A DNA stretch of 17,086 bases from assembly GCA_022844585.1 (NCBI GenBank), contig JALHLM010000057.1, positions 1 through 17,086 of the forward strand, in the 5' to 3' direction. Below are positions 1 to 7,350 of the stretch, in pieces. The DNA comes from Pirellulales bacterium (GTDB lineage: Bacteria > Planctomycetota > Planctomycetia > Pirellulales > JALHLM01). Position 1 is the stretch's first letter; each line of letters begins with the position of its first letter. Under the pieces are notes generated by a model. It saw only the letters and a program-made list of their open reading frames with translations, had not been told where the DNA came from and did no database searches. The translations under genes and the position numbers were made by a program.

Positions 1-37
1 GCAACAATCGAATCGTCCGCTACCTGGCTTCTTCACC

Positions 38-976
38 ATGCACGACATCGTTCTTGAATGCCGCGGCGTCAATAAGCGATTTGGCGAGCATGCCGTGTTG
101 CATGACGTGAATTTGAAGATCGCGCGCGGGCAGATCGTGTCGCTCGTGGGACCGAGCGGCTGCGGGAAATCGACGCTCTTGCGCGCGATACTTGGCACGC
201 ATCCGCCCGACTCGGGCGAAGTGCTGATGAACGGCAAGCCGGTCACTGGGCCAGGACGCGATCGCGGCATCGTCTATCAACGCTACGGCCTGTATCCGTT
301 TCTCACCGCGCGGCAAAATGTGGCCTTTGGGCCGATGCTCGACGAAACGAACTTGGCCTACCGGTTCTTCCAGTTTCCCAACTGGCTCAAGCTGCGGAAG
401 CAACACCTGGCCGGCGCGGATGAAATGCTGACGCGCGTGCAGATGGGCAAGGCGTTGTATCGCTACCCGGAGGAACTCTCCGGCGGCATGTGCCAGCGCG
501 TGGCAATCGCCCAGGCGCTGATGATGAAGCCGGAGATTCTGCTGCTGGACGAGCCGTTCGGGGCGCTCGACGAGGCGACCCGCGAAGAGATGCAGGAAAT
601 GCTGCTCAAGCTCTATTCAGAGAATCTGGCGGCGAAAGCGGCGGGCAAGAAGCCGCCCTACACGATTCTGATTATCACGCACGAGTTGAACGAAGCCATC
701 TATGTCGCGGACCGCGTGCTTGGCCTGTCGCAACATTGGCGCTGGGAAGACACGGGCGGCCCATCGCATCCAGGCGCGACGATCATTTACGATGCGGTGT
801 CACCAGTCTTCAGCAAAGACGTCGAGGCCGAAGCCGCGGCGTTCGTCCGGCAACGCGAGGAAATGCGCCGCGTGATCTTTGAACCCTCGGAACGCTTCGG
901 CCGCGAAAGCCACACGCGCTTCTGGCAACAATGCGCCGCCGGCGCCGGCGTCGGCGTCATGGCGCCGAGCCCGTAG
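38..976 (+). CDS. ABC transporter ATP-binding protein (nitrate/sulfonate/taurine type)
   Basis: This 312-aa protein is the ATPase subunit that would power an ABC importer from the cytoplasmic face of the membrane. Walker A GPSGCGKST is at 38-46, the Q-loop glutamine at 81, the signature LSGGMCQ at 147-153, Walker B ILLLDE at 167-172, and the H-loop histidine at 215. The DEPFGALD stretch resembles the SsuB/TauB/NrtD subfamily. Walker B to the H-loop is about ten residues longer than usual because of a Lys/Ala-rich insert near 195-207. About 70 residues follow the core nucleotide-binding domain and I do not recognise them. No SD precedes the ATG at 38, and the frame stays open to the window edge, so the start could lie further upstream; coupling to a preceding permease gene is likely but unseen. 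The stop codon lies inside a short copy of a repeat end (GTAGGTCA, 973-980), so the last residues may have been altered by a repeat insertion. The substrate cannot be told from sequence. Confidence 0.88.
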   Translation: MHDIVLECRGVNKRFGEHAVLHDVNLKIARGQIVSLVGPSGCGKSTLLRAILGTHPPDSGEVLMNGKPVTGPGRDRGIVYQRYGLYPFLTARQNVAFGPMLDETNLAYRFFQFPNWLKLRKQHLAGADEMLTRVQMGKALYRYPEELSGGMCQRVAIAQALMMKPEILLLDEPFGALDEATREEMQEMLLKLYSENLAAKAAGKKPPYTILIITHELNEAIYVADRVLGLSQHWRWEDTGGPSHPGATIIYDAVSPVFSKDVEAEAAAFVRQREEMRRVIFEPSERFGRESHTRFWQQCAAGAGVGVMAPSP

Positions 977-986
977 GTCATTTTCC

Positions 987-1078
987 GTAGGTCAGGCACG
1001 CTCGTCGGAGGTCCTCCACGTTGCGCATGTCATCACTCCGCCGCATCCAAAACCCGTGCCGGCAAATTGCCTGACAGG
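987..1078 (-). repeat. Inverted-end repeat unit 1 (left half of pair A)
   Basis: This 92-bp unit is read on the minus strand. Its ends carry the inverted motif shared by all five units: GTAGGTCAGGCA at 987-998 and TGCCTGACAGG at 1068-1078. It faces unit 2 head to head across a 14-nt gap. The inner ends form a perfect 20-bp inverted repeat (1060-1079 against 1092-1111) with a 12-nt loop, so the pair could fold into one long hairpin. CAAAACCCG (1048-1056) can also pair with CGGGTTTTG (1139-1147). Confidence 0.8.
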
Positions 1079-1092
1079 ACTCGACGTTTTCT

Positions 1093-1185
1093 CCTGTCAG
1101 GCAATTTGCCGTCATCGACTCCGGATGTAGGAGCGTTCGGGTTTTGCGCGGAGTTGTTTGGCTTCGACCAGGGTGCCTGACCTAC
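1093..1185 (+). repeat. Inverted-end repeat unit 2 (right half of pair A)
   Basis: This 93-bp unit begins CCTGTCAGGCA and ends TGCCTGACCTAC (1174-1185). By my own base-by-base alignment, 1081-1187 matches 3936-4042 (unit 5) without gaps at 88 of 107 positions. It therefore belongs to the same dispersed family and is not a chance palindrome. A degenerate extra end, GGCCTGACCTAT, follows at 1194-1205. Confidence 0.85.
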
Positions 1186-1302
1186 AATCGGAAGGCCTGA
1201 CCTATCACTGAAGCGTAACAAGGCGCGAAGCGAGCGAGCGATGCGACCTCTCACCCGTTCGCGCCTGTTTGCGTTTTTCGCGGTTATATGTGTCTCGCCC
1301 GC

Positions 1303-3621
1303 TTAATTCTCCGACGGCTCGATCAACAACGTCTCGCCGTCCAGGGCGATCAGCAGGGGCTCATCGAAGACCAAGTACTGCGACAGGGCCTTGCCGTGGC
1401 GATCGGCCAGGGCGAAGTATTCGTCGCTGAACTGGACAACTTTGCGAGCCTTCTTTTCCAATTCCTCCGTGACGACCGAATCGATCCAGCGATCGGCGCG
1501 GCGATAGAACGTCTTTTGCGCGACGTTTCGGACCGTTTCCCGTGCCGCTTCTTCAAGGTGATCGGCCGGGGCGCTGGCCACTGCCGGGCCACGTGGCCTA
1601 CCGCCGTAGGCTCCGCCGCCAAAGCCTCCTCCGCCTCCTCCGGCTGGCGCGTTGGCAGGCGTGGAGGCGCCTCGGCCATAGGTATCTGCGCCGCTGCGAC
1701 CGCCGGCGCGTTGCAGACCCGCCTTAGCGGCGCGTTGCGTCACGCCTGACGCGCCATCGGCGTCCTCCAGAGAGCGTAGCCTCGATTCGGCTTCCACCTG
1801 CACGGCCGCCAGGTCGCGGACGTTCGTATTTTCATCCGCCAGGAACGACGTGTACGGCGTTAACACGCCGTGTCGCGTGGCGAGTGCGACCAGTTCCTGC
1901 ACCAACTCTTCGTTGTGCCCCTTCAGGTCCACTTCGTCGATGATCTCGCCGATGCGGCGCATCGCCCAGAGTTTTTCCACGAAGCCGAAGCTGTCGTCGT
2001 TGCTCTTGGCGACCAACTCGGCCGGGAAATCGAACGAGCGTTCGCTGCCTTGCACTTTTCCGCGGATGGTGACTTTCGCCGCGCCGGACTTCTTGTAGCG
2101 GCCGACAAGGATGATCTGTTCGCCCGCGAACAGATCGTACACTTCGCGCGGATAGACGCGATTGACGGGCTCGCCTTCTTCCGTTTTCAGGCCATCGATA
2201 TCGACATTGACCTTCACGTCGGTCATCACGGGCGACTTGATGCGGTTGTAGAGCGACGCCACTCGGGCTTCGATGTCCTCTTCCGGCAGCACATATTCGC
2301 TCTGCCCGAAGTTCTCGCGCACCAGGCGGTCCAACATGCGGCTATTGACGTCGTAGCCGACGCCGAAGGCCAACACGCGGGCGCGGACCTGGTTGGTCTT
2401 TTTCGCCAACTCGACGATCTTCATCTCGTTGGTTTCGCCGACGGTCGGCAATCCATCGGTGAGGAACACGACGTAACTCGGCCGCGACGTGTCCTTGAGT
2501 TGACCCAAGGCCGTTTCCAGCGCGCCGCTGATGTTCGTGCTGCCGCCGGCATAGATCCCTTCCACGAAGCCGAGCGCCGCTTTGCGCGTCTCGTCGCCGT
2601 ACTTTTCCAACTCCGGACGAAAACTCTCGACGCCGGTGTCGTAAGCCACGATGTTGAACAGGTCTCCTTCGCGGAGGTTATTCAACACGAACTTGAGCGC
2701 GCCTTTGGCTTGCTCGATCTTCTGCCCACTCATGCTGCCGGAGCGATCGACGACGAACACGACCGTCTTGGCCGGAATCTCCGCGGTATCCGCCTTCACG
2801 TCGGGCGTGGCGAGGAGCAAGAAATAGCCGTCGTCCTTCTCATCGCCACGATACGAAACCACGCTCGTCCCGAGGACGTCGCTGCCGACGTCGTAGAACA
2901 GTCGGAAATCCTGGCCGGGAATCGTGTTCTCGGCCTTGTACTTGATCGAGGCGTTCCCGCCGGAGCGATCGACGCTCACGGAATGCGTCGGGCTATAGAC
3001 GTTCTTGATTTCCGTGCCGGAGGTGATGTTTACCTGCACGTTGAGCTTCTCAACCGGTTGCGAGGTGTACTTGGCCGTGCTGAGCGGGAACAAGAAGTCC
3101 GTCAGCCCGCGCTCGCGGCGGCAGAGTTGCGAATAGGTGAGCGTGACCTTGCGCTCCGCCCCGGGCGGGACGGGAAAGACGCTGGTCTGGAACATGCCCG
3201 TGCCGAGCCATTCCAACAGCGCCGGGTCGCGGTTCCTGCGGACTGTTTCCTCATAGATCCGCCGGGCGTCGGCGGCTTTCATCAATTTGCCGGGAAATTC
3301 TTTGCCGTCGACCAGAAAGGTGAGCTGGTCGATGGCCCCGTCGTGCGGCAACGGGAAGACGAAGCTGACCTCCATCTGCTGGCTGCCGGTGTTAACGAAC
3401 GACTGGCTAACCTGGACCTTGGCGACTTGGTCCTGTAACCGGACGTGAATGTCCAGTTCCTTGATGCGGTAGCTGCTCGGCGGCGGCGTGGGCATCGGCA
3501 CAGGCCGCGGCAGCCGAATCCGCTGGGAGATGTCCTCGTTGACGAGTAACCCCTGGGCCAGGGCCCAGATCGGACTTGCCAATACCCCGCCCAACGCCAA
3601 CAGCCAAATGAACCGGCGCAT
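1303..3621 (-). CDS. Secreted VIT and von Willebrand factor A (VWA) domain protein
   Basis: A 772-aa exported protein. VIT/VWA proteins generally mediate metal-dependent protein binding; the partner here is unknown. The start is ATG at 3621, where GGGAGG lies 6 nt upstream; a TTG at 3642 opens a slightly longer frame but precedes that SD. The N-terminus is a signal peptide (RR, then a hydrophobic core, then ALA|Q near residue 23). The VIT domain spans about 45-165 and the VWA domain about 284-455. The MIDAS metal site is complete: DRSGS with D292, S294 and S296, then T362 in GGSTN and D389 in LTDG. A Gly/Ala/Ser-rich linker (about 640-680) has a run of seven glycines and leads to a Lys/Glu-rich C-terminal domain (about 690-772) that I do not recognise. 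No sortase motif or C-terminal membrane anchor is visible, so it is probably periplasmic or surface-associated. Repeat units lie on both sides. Confidence 0.9.
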   Translation of the reverse strand: MRRFIWLLALGGVLASPIWALAQGLLVNEDISQRIRLPRPVPMPTPPPSSYRIKELDIHVRLQDQVAKVQVSQSFVNTGSQQMEVSFVFPLPHDGAIDQLTFLVDGKEFPGKLMKAADARRIYEETVRRNRDPALLEWLGTGMFQTSVFPVPPGAERKVTLTYSQLCRRERGLTDFLFPLSTAKYTSQPVEKLNVQVNITSGTEIKNVYSPTHSVSVDRSGGNASIKYKAENTIPGQDFRLFYDVGSDVLGTSVVSYRGDEKDDGYFLLLATPDVKADTAEIPAKTVVFVVDRSGSMSGQKIEQAKGALKFVLNNLREGDLFNIVAYDTGVESFRPELEKYGDETRKAALGFVEGIYAGGSTNISGALETALGQLKDTSRPSYVVFLTDGLPTVGETNEMKIVELAKKTNQVRARVLAFGVGYDVNSRMLDRLVRENFGQSEYVLPEEDIEARVASLYNRIKSPVMTDVKVNVDIDGLKTEEGEPVNRVYPREVYDLFAGEQIILVGRYKKSGAAKVTIRGKVQGSERSFDFPAELVAKSNDDSFGFVEKLWAMRRIGEIIDEVDLKGHNEELVQELVALATRHGVLTPYTSFLADENTNVRDLAAVQVEAESRLRSLEDADGASGVTQRAAKAGLQRAGGRSGADTYGRGASTPANAPAGGGGGGFGGGAYGGRPRGPAVASAPADHLEEAARETVRNVAQKTFYRRADRWIDSVVTEELEKKARKVVQFSDEYFALADRHGKALSQYLVFDEPLLIALDGETLLIEPSEN

Positions 3622-3667
3622 AATGTGCCTCCCGTTCCGCAAAAGGAACCTGCCTGTGAGCGCAACG

Positions 3668-3697
3668 CCCCGCTGTTGTTATAACGACGAAGCGGGG
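3668..3697 (-). other. Possible leader hairpin upstream of the VIT/VWA gene
   Basis: CCCCGCT (3668-3674) pairs perfectly with AGCGGGG (3691-3697) across a 16-nt loop. The loop contains the self-complementary GTTATAAC (3678-3685), whose minus-strand TATAAC could also be a -10 box. I see no good -35 partner. Whether this is a promoter, an operator or a leader hairpin cannot be decided. Confidence 0.3.
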
Positions 3698-3728
3698 GGC
3701 GAATTAGACTTGGGAAAAATTTCGCCCC

Positions 3729-3820
3729 GTAGGTCAGGCACCGCCGACGAAGTCCAGAACGTGCCAAGTGCAACAATTGCCGTCGCTTCCCAGGACGTTG
3801 CGAAAGGCGTGCCTGACAGG
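3729..3820 (-). repeat. Inverted-end repeat unit 3 (left half of pair B)
   Basis: This 92-bp minus-orientation unit has GTAGGTCAGGCA at one end and TGCCTGACAGG at the other, exactly the spacing of unit 1, although the middle has diverged. Its outer 24 bp (3729-3752) are a perfect inverted repeat of 3901-3924 at the far end of unit 4. The pair thus has both matched outer ends and matched inner ends (CGTGCCTGAC 3808-3817 against GTCAGGCACG 3837-3846). Confidence 0.8.
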
Positions 3821-3833
3821 CGACGACGTCGGT

Positions 3834-3924
3834 CCCGTCAGGCACGTCGATTGCCGCCATTTGGGATGTGACGGCGGATGGGATTGATAGCAGCTTGGTG
3901 CTTCGTCGGCGGTGCCTGACCTAC
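3834..3924 (+). repeat. Inverted-end repeat unit 4 (right half of pair B)
   Basis: A 91-bp unit that starts CCCGTCAGGCA and ends TGCCTGACCTAC. It shares with units 2 and 5 a TTGCC run and a GGATGT block in the first third, and a CTTCG block just before the right end. It faces unit 3 across a 13-nt gap. Confidence 0.8.
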
Positions 3925-3947
3925 AACTGACCAAATCGACGCCTTTT

Positions 3948-4040
3948 CCCGTCAGGCAATTTGCCCGCAACGACTCGGGATGTTGCTGCGTTTGATTCTT
4001 GCGCCGCGTTCTTTGCCTTCGACCAGGGTGCCTGACCTAC
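3948..4040 (+). repeat. Inverted-end repeat unit 5 (single copy)
   Basis: A 93-bp solitary unit running CCCGTCAGGCA to TGCCTGACCTAC, 23 nt after unit 4 and in the same orientation. It is the closest relative of unit 2 (88 of 107 aligned bases identical, no gaps, including short flanks). It ends about 130 bp upstream of the DUF4349 gene. Bases 3622-4171 otherwise hold no gene that I can support. Confidence 0.85.
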
Positions 4041-4171
4041 AAGTTGACCTCCCGGCCCCGCAGCGATGTCGCTAAGAAAAATTGCCGTGGCACGTTGGAA
4101 TATCTTGGATGCGCCGACAATCTCTATTTCAATGGCCGAGCGAACGGTTTCCTGACACGGGGAGCATGCAC

Positions 4172-5059
4172 GTGCGCGCGATGATCTTGTTGACGGTTTT
4201 CGCGGTCGGTTGTGGACAAGCGGCGGTGCAACGTGAGGCGGCCAGGTCCGCGCCCGCCTCGGAAGCAGCACCGGCATTCTCGCTGGCCCAGGCGCCCGCC
4301 GTTGAAGCGCTCGCCGAGCAGTCGCCCGTGAAGGATGGTCCGCCGACTGCCGATGCGATCGAGCGCAAGATCATCTACACGGCCGACGTCGACCTGGTAG
4401 TCGAGGACTTTACGCCGACCACCAGTCAGGTCGATGCGATGGTGAAGCGATTCGGCGGTTTCATCGCCAGTTCGCAAGTCTCGGGCGAGGCGGGCGAGAG
4501 CCGCTCTGGAAATTGGAAGCTGCGCGTTCCCATCGCGCGGTTTGACGAGTTTCTCCAAGAAGCGCAAGGAAAGCTGGGAGAAGTCCGGAGCCTGGCTCGC
4601 AATTCTCAGGACGTCAGCGAAGAGTACTACGACGTCGAAGCCCGCATCCGCAACAAGCGTCAGGAAGAGGCTCGCTTGTTGAAACTGCTCGAAGAGCAGA
4701 CCGGCACGCTGGAAGACGTGTTGCGGGTCGAACGCGAATTGTCCCGGGTGCGCGAGGAAATCGAACGCCACGAGGGAAGGCTGCGAGTGCTGGCGGACCT
4801 AACTTCGTTGACGACCATCACGCTCCGCATCGAGGAAGTGCGCCACTATATGCCCGAGGTGGCAGCGACGTTCGGCGATCGAGTTCGTCGCGCGTTTTCG
4901 GAATCCATTTGGAACATGCGCACCGCCGGCGAATCCTTCGTCGTGGCCGTAGTTGGCGCCGCGCCGTGGCTGGCGCTGCTGGCCGTTCCGGTGGTAATCG
5001 CGGTCCAGATTTGGCGTCGACGTGTTCGTGCCAGCCGCGGCGCCGGCGGGCTCCTCTAG
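4172..5059 (+). CDS. DUF4349-type membrane-anchored lipoprotein
   Basis: A protein of about 295 aa with the layout of the DUF4349 family, whose function is unknown. I chose GTG at 4172 because GGGGAG (4159-4164) lies 7 nt upstream; ATG at 4166 is too close to that SD, and ATG at 4181 is rather far. From the GTG, a short hydrophobic signal ends in AVGC (C14), a plausible lipobox although the -3 residue is Ala rather than Leu. An Ala/Pro-rich stretch follows to about residue 60, then an alpha/beta region, then a charged coiled coil (about 153-208), then one membrane helix (about 256-280) with an Arg-rich tail (WRRRVRASR). The lipid anchor and C-terminal helix would place the body outside the cytoplasmic membrane. 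It is divergent from the VIT/VWA gene across the repeat cluster, and nothing visible links the two functions. Confidence 0.8.
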   Translation: MRAMILLTVFAVGCGQAAVQREAARSAPASEAAPAFSLAQAPAVEALAEQSPVKDGPPTADAIERKIIYTADVDLVVEDFTPTTSQVDAMVKRFGGFIASSQVSGEAGESRSGNWKLRVPIARFDEFLQEAQGKLGEVRSLARNSQDVSEEYYDVEARIRNKRQEEARLLKLLEEQTGTLEDVLRVERELSRVREEIERHEGRLRVLADLTSLTTITLRIEEVRHYMPEVAATFGDRVRRAFSESIWNMRTAGESFVVAVVGAAPWLALLAVPVVIAVQIWRRRVRASRGAGGLL

Positions 5060-5118
5060 TGACTCGGGTGAGCCAAGGAACACGACCGTCTGCCTCCTTG
5101 CTCAAGCCCACCCCCAGC

Positions 5119-5147
5119 TTGAAAACATCGCCTCCGTAACCTATAAG
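5119..5147 (+). promoter_or_regulatory. Sigma-70-type promoter for tRNA-Leu
   Basis: TTGAAA (5119-5124) and TATAAG (5142-5147) are separated by exactly 17 nt. The predicted start near 5154 gives about an 80-nt 5' leader before the tRNA, to be removed by RNase P. Confidence 0.6.
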
Positions 5148-5233
5148 ACAGGACTCAAGCCGCTGCGGCCGGCCGGGGGGTGAACATGGGCGAACGCCGA
5201 TGTGTCCTGCTCGGAGTGGGGCCGCAATTCGTT

Positions 5234-5317
5234 GCCCGAATGGCGGAATTGGCAGACGCGCTAGATTCAGGTTCTAGTGGCCGCAAGGTCGTGGAGGTTC
5301 GAGTCCTCTTTCGGGCA
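5234..5317 (+). tRNA. tRNA-Leu (anticodon CAG)
   Basis: This 84-nt class II tRNA decodes CUG. The acceptor arm GCCCGAA pairs with TTCGGGC, followed by discriminator base A5317. The anticodon stem CTAGA/TCTAG encloses loop TTCAGGT, with CAG at 5268-5270. The long variable arm (GGCCGCAAGGTCG region) is typical of bacterial tRNA-Leu, and the T-arm contains GGTTCGAGTCC. No 3' CCA is encoded, so it must be added after transcription. An intrinsic terminator follows 34 nt downstream, so this looks like a single-gene transcription unit. Confidence 0.96.
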
Positions 5318-5351
5318 CTCAACAAGCTTGCAGTACATCGCAAGATGTCGC

Positions 5352-5377
5352 AAACCCCGGCAAAACCGGGGTTTTTT
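5352..5377 (+). terminator. Intrinsic terminator of the tRNA-Leu unit
   Basis: AAACCCCGG (5352-5360) pairs with CCGGGGTTT (5366-5374) around loop CAAAA, and a T run extends to 5377. It is the clearest rho-independent terminator in the window. Confidence 0.9.
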
Positions 5378-5517
5378 GCTGCGCGGGAGGTGGCGATCGG
5401 CGATTCACTCGTCGGGACTTCAGGCGAGCTAACGTCCGCAGGGCAATCGCTGCACAATGTGTTACTCGTCGGCATTGCAGACGATGCCTGCGGGATCCGA
5501 TTCGTGTTCCGTGTGCC

Positions 5518-5546
5518 TTGGAAACTCGTTTTGAGGCGTGTTTAAT
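5518..5546 (+). promoter_or_regulatory. Candidate promoter for bioA
   Basis: TTGGAA (5518-5523) and TTTAAT (5541-5546) are 17 nt apart. The predicted start near 5553 gives a leader of about 57 nt before bioA. Apart from the terminator and this promoter, I see nothing in the 5318-5609 spacer. Confidence 0.4.
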
Positions 5547-5609
5547 GGAGTTGGTCGAATCTACATGTCTCGATTTTCCCAAACCTGAGATAGGCCATTC
5601 CTCGCCGCC

Positions 5610-6938
5610 ATGAGTCCTGACCGCGGCGAACTTGAAGCCTGGGATCGCCGCCACGTCTGGCACGCCTTTACCCAGATGGCGGAATACGAGCCGCTGCTGA
5701 TCGAGCGCGGCGAAGGTTGCACGCTGTACGATATCGACGGCCGCGCCTATCTCGATGGCGTCAGCAGCCTGTGGTGCAATCTGCATGGGCATCGTCATCC
5801 GAAGCTTGATGCGGCGATCACGCAGCAACTCGGCAAGATCGCGCATACCACGTCGCTGGGCACGTCGAACTCGACGACGATCGAACTCGCGCGACGGCTC
5901 ACCGAGTTAGCGCCGGCTGGGCTCGCGCACGTCTTCTTCTCCGACAACGGCGCCACGGCGGTGGAAGTCGCACTGAAGATGGCGTTTCAGTATTGGCGGC
6001 AATGTTCTGAACCGCGGCCGGAAAAGAATCTCTACGTGGCGCTCGGCGACGCCTATCACGGCGACACGCTAGGCAGCGTGAGCGTCGGCGGTGTGGCGCG
6101 ATTCCATCAGATGTTCGCACCGCTGCTGTTCGATGTGCGGCGCGTCGCCGCGCCGAACCCGTACCGTCCGCCAACTGGCGTGACGTCGGACTCGCTCTGC
6201 GCACACGCCCTGGCGGAGTTGGAGAAATTGCTGGAGCGAGAACACGAGCACATCGCGGCGCTGGTGATCGAACCGCTCGTGCAATGCGCCGCGGGAATGA
6301 TCATGCATCCGCCGGGCTACTTGCGTGGCGTGCGCGCGCTGACGGCGCAGTACGACGTGCTGCTTATCGCCGATGAAGTCGCGGTCGGCTTTGGGCGGAC
6401 CGGCAAGATGTTCGCTTGCGAGCATGAAGACGTGTCGCCCGATTTTCTCTGCCTCGCCAAAGGTCTCACCGCCGGCTACATGCCCGCCGCGGCCACACTG
6501 ACCACTGACCGCGTTTGGAACGCCTTTCTCGGCGACCATGCATCCGGGCGACAGTTCTTTCACGGCCATACCTACGGCGGCAACCCGCTGGCCTGCGCCG
6601 TGGCGCTGGCCTCGCTCGACATCTTCGAGGAAGAACAAACCCTCGCCAGGCTACCGGAAAAAATTACCCACCTGGCTGACCGTCTCGGCCCGCTCGGCGA
6701 ACATGAAAATGTCGGCGACATCCGGCAACGCGGCCTGATCGCCGGCATCGAACTGGTAGCCGACCGGAAGTCGAAGACGCCCTACCAGGCCGCGGAGCGT
6801 CGCGGCTGGCGGATTTGCCAACGGGCCAGGGAACGCGGCGTCCTGCTCCGCCCGCTTGGCGACGTCCTGGTGGTGATGCCGCCGCTTTCGGTTAGCCTCG
6901 ACGAGATTGACCGGATTGTGGATGCCATCGAGATCTGA
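5610..6938 (+). CDS. bioA: Adenosylmethionine-8-amino-7-oxononanoate aminotransferase
   Basis: This 442-aa PLP enzyme converts 8-amino-7-oxononanoate to 7,8-diaminononanoate in biotin synthesis. The class III aminotransferase fold is complete. The N-terminal DGVSSLWCNLHGH (49-61) is diagnostic of BioA. The phosphate-binding SDNGATAVE begins at 111, Y149-H150 stack on the cofactor, D255 lies in IADEV, the Schiff-base lysine is K284 in LAKGLTAGY, and HGHTYGGNPLACA follows at 318-330. The SSLWCN and HGH(T/S)Y wording resembles Bacillus-type BioA more than the E. coli SSWW form, so SAM as amino donor should not be assumed. The length is normal. The ATG at 5610 has no convincing SD (GATAGG is too far upstream). 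No other bio gene is in the window. Confidence 0.92.
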   Translation: MSPDRGELEAWDRRHVWHAFTQMAEYEPLLIERGEGCTLYDIDGRAYLDGVSSLWCNLHGHRHPKLDAAITQQLGKIAHTTSLGTSNSTTIELARRLTELAPAGLAHVFFSDNGATAVEVALKMAFQYWRQCSEPRPEKNLYVALGDAYHGDTLGSVSVGGVARFHQMFAPLLFDVRRVAAPNPYRPPTGVTSDSLCAHALAELEKLLEREHEHIAALVIEPLVQCAAGMIMHPPGYLRGVRALTAQYDVLLIADEVAVGFGRTGKMFACEHEDVSPDFLCLAKGLTAGYMPAAATLTTDRVWNAFLGDHASGRQFFHGHTYGGNPLACAVALASLDIFEEEQTLARLPEKITHLADRLGPLGEHENVGDIRQRGLIAGIELVADRKSKTPYQAAERRGWRICQRARERGVLLRPLGDVLVVMPPLSVSLDEIDRIVDAIEI

Positions 6939-6976
6939 GGCCGCAGTCGCGCAAGGCAACGCCCTTCGTCCCCTGA

Positions 6977-6982
6977 TAGAAT
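6977..6982 (+). promoter_or_regulatory. -10 box implying a leaderless transcript
   Basis: TAGAAT ends 7 nt before the ATG of the downstream small membrane protein gene, so transcription would begin at or within a base of the start codon. No convincing -35 is seen. The gene lacks a usable SD (GGGGA directly abuts the ATG), which fits a leaderless mRNA. Confidence 0.35.
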
Positions 6983-6989
6983 TGGGGAT

Positions 6990-7241
6990 ATGGGCGATAA
7001 CCCTTACAAGTCGCCGCTGACAGCCGTCGGGGTTCGTCGTCCTTGGACGCATCGCGCGACGCGATATCTCGTCTTCGGTTTGGCAATGATGGCGTATGGC
7101 GCAACAGTGGATTGGGCAGCTTGGCTGTGGCTAACCGCCGTTGATTTCAAATGGGACTGGGGCGATTTCTGCTTTGCCATCTTCGGAGTGGCATTCATCC
7201 TTGGCGGCCTCCGAATGGTGTTGGCATCTTTCCAGGTATAG
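6990..7241 (+). CDS. Small membrane protein with N-terminal NPYxSPLT motif
   Basis: An 83-aa hypothetical protein. It starts with NPYKSPLT (4-11), followed by a basic stretch and two likely membrane helices (about 23-51, rich in Trp, and 58-80). A short NPYxSP N-terminus ahead of membrane helices is, from memory, common in planctomycete hypothetical proteins, but I know no function for it. The same motif occurs in the gene at 15502 in this window, although the bodies of the two proteins are not alike. It lies between bioA and proA, and its frame has no overlap with either. Confidence 0.65.
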   Translation: MGDNPYKSPLTAVGVRRPWTHRATRYLVFGLAMMAYGATVDWAAWLWLTAVDFKWDWGDFCFAIFGVAFILGGLRMVLASFQV

Positions 7242-7294
7242 AGTTTCACCTCAGCACGCGGGCAAACTGCACCATTTCGCCGTTTTTACTCGCG

Positions 7295-7323
7295 TTGACC
7301 CAGTTTTGCCGTTCCCGGATAAT
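7295..7323 (+). promoter_or_regulatory. Promoter for proA
   Basis: TTGACC (7295-7300) and GATAAT (7318-7323) have a 17-nt spacer. The start near 7330 gives a 5' leader of about 20 nt, and it rules out the longer proA reading frame that opens at 7141. Confidence 0.65.
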
Positions 7324-7350
7324 GGGGGATGGACGATACCCCAGATTGAC

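Larger units (their letters stand above)
977..1302. other. Gene-free spacer filled by a repeat pair
   Basis: No credible gene lies here. The spacer holds a head-to-head pair of about 92-bp repeat units (listed separately). It also has a stray unit end at each side: CCGTAGGTCA at 971-980 and GCCTGACCTAT at 1195-1205. A short GCGAGCGAGCG-type simple stretch lies near 1227-1240. Two short reading frames in this stretch are by-products of the repeats. Confidence 0.7.

Noticed and set aside
1870..3438. Plus-strand 522-codon frame opposite the VIT/VWA gene
   Set aside because: It is antisense to a gene with a signal peptide and a complete MIDAS site. Its product is a repetitive Asp/His/Arg-rich sequence typical of an antisense shadow in GC-rich DNA.
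3619..3642. TTG at 3642 as start of the VIT/VWA gene
   Set aside because: It lies upstream of the clear GGGAGG SD that serves ATG 3621, and it would only add seven residues before the signal peptide.
1033..4277. Two minus-strand frames (1033-1254 and 3921-4277) that encode a similar VGQAPWSK...GKLPD peptide
   Set aside because: The similarity arises because repeat units 2 and 5 align without gaps. The frames have no SD and run through the repeats; such frames are likely to be mis-annotated as hypothetical proteins.
5180..5545. Reading frame through the tRNA-Leu gene and terminator
   Set aside because: It overlaps a complete tRNA and an intrinsic terminator, so coding is very unlikely.
7141..7350. 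Longer proA start at 7141
   Set aside because: It would overlap the upstream membrane-protein gene and contain the predicted proA promoter; the added residues are not part of the ProA family.
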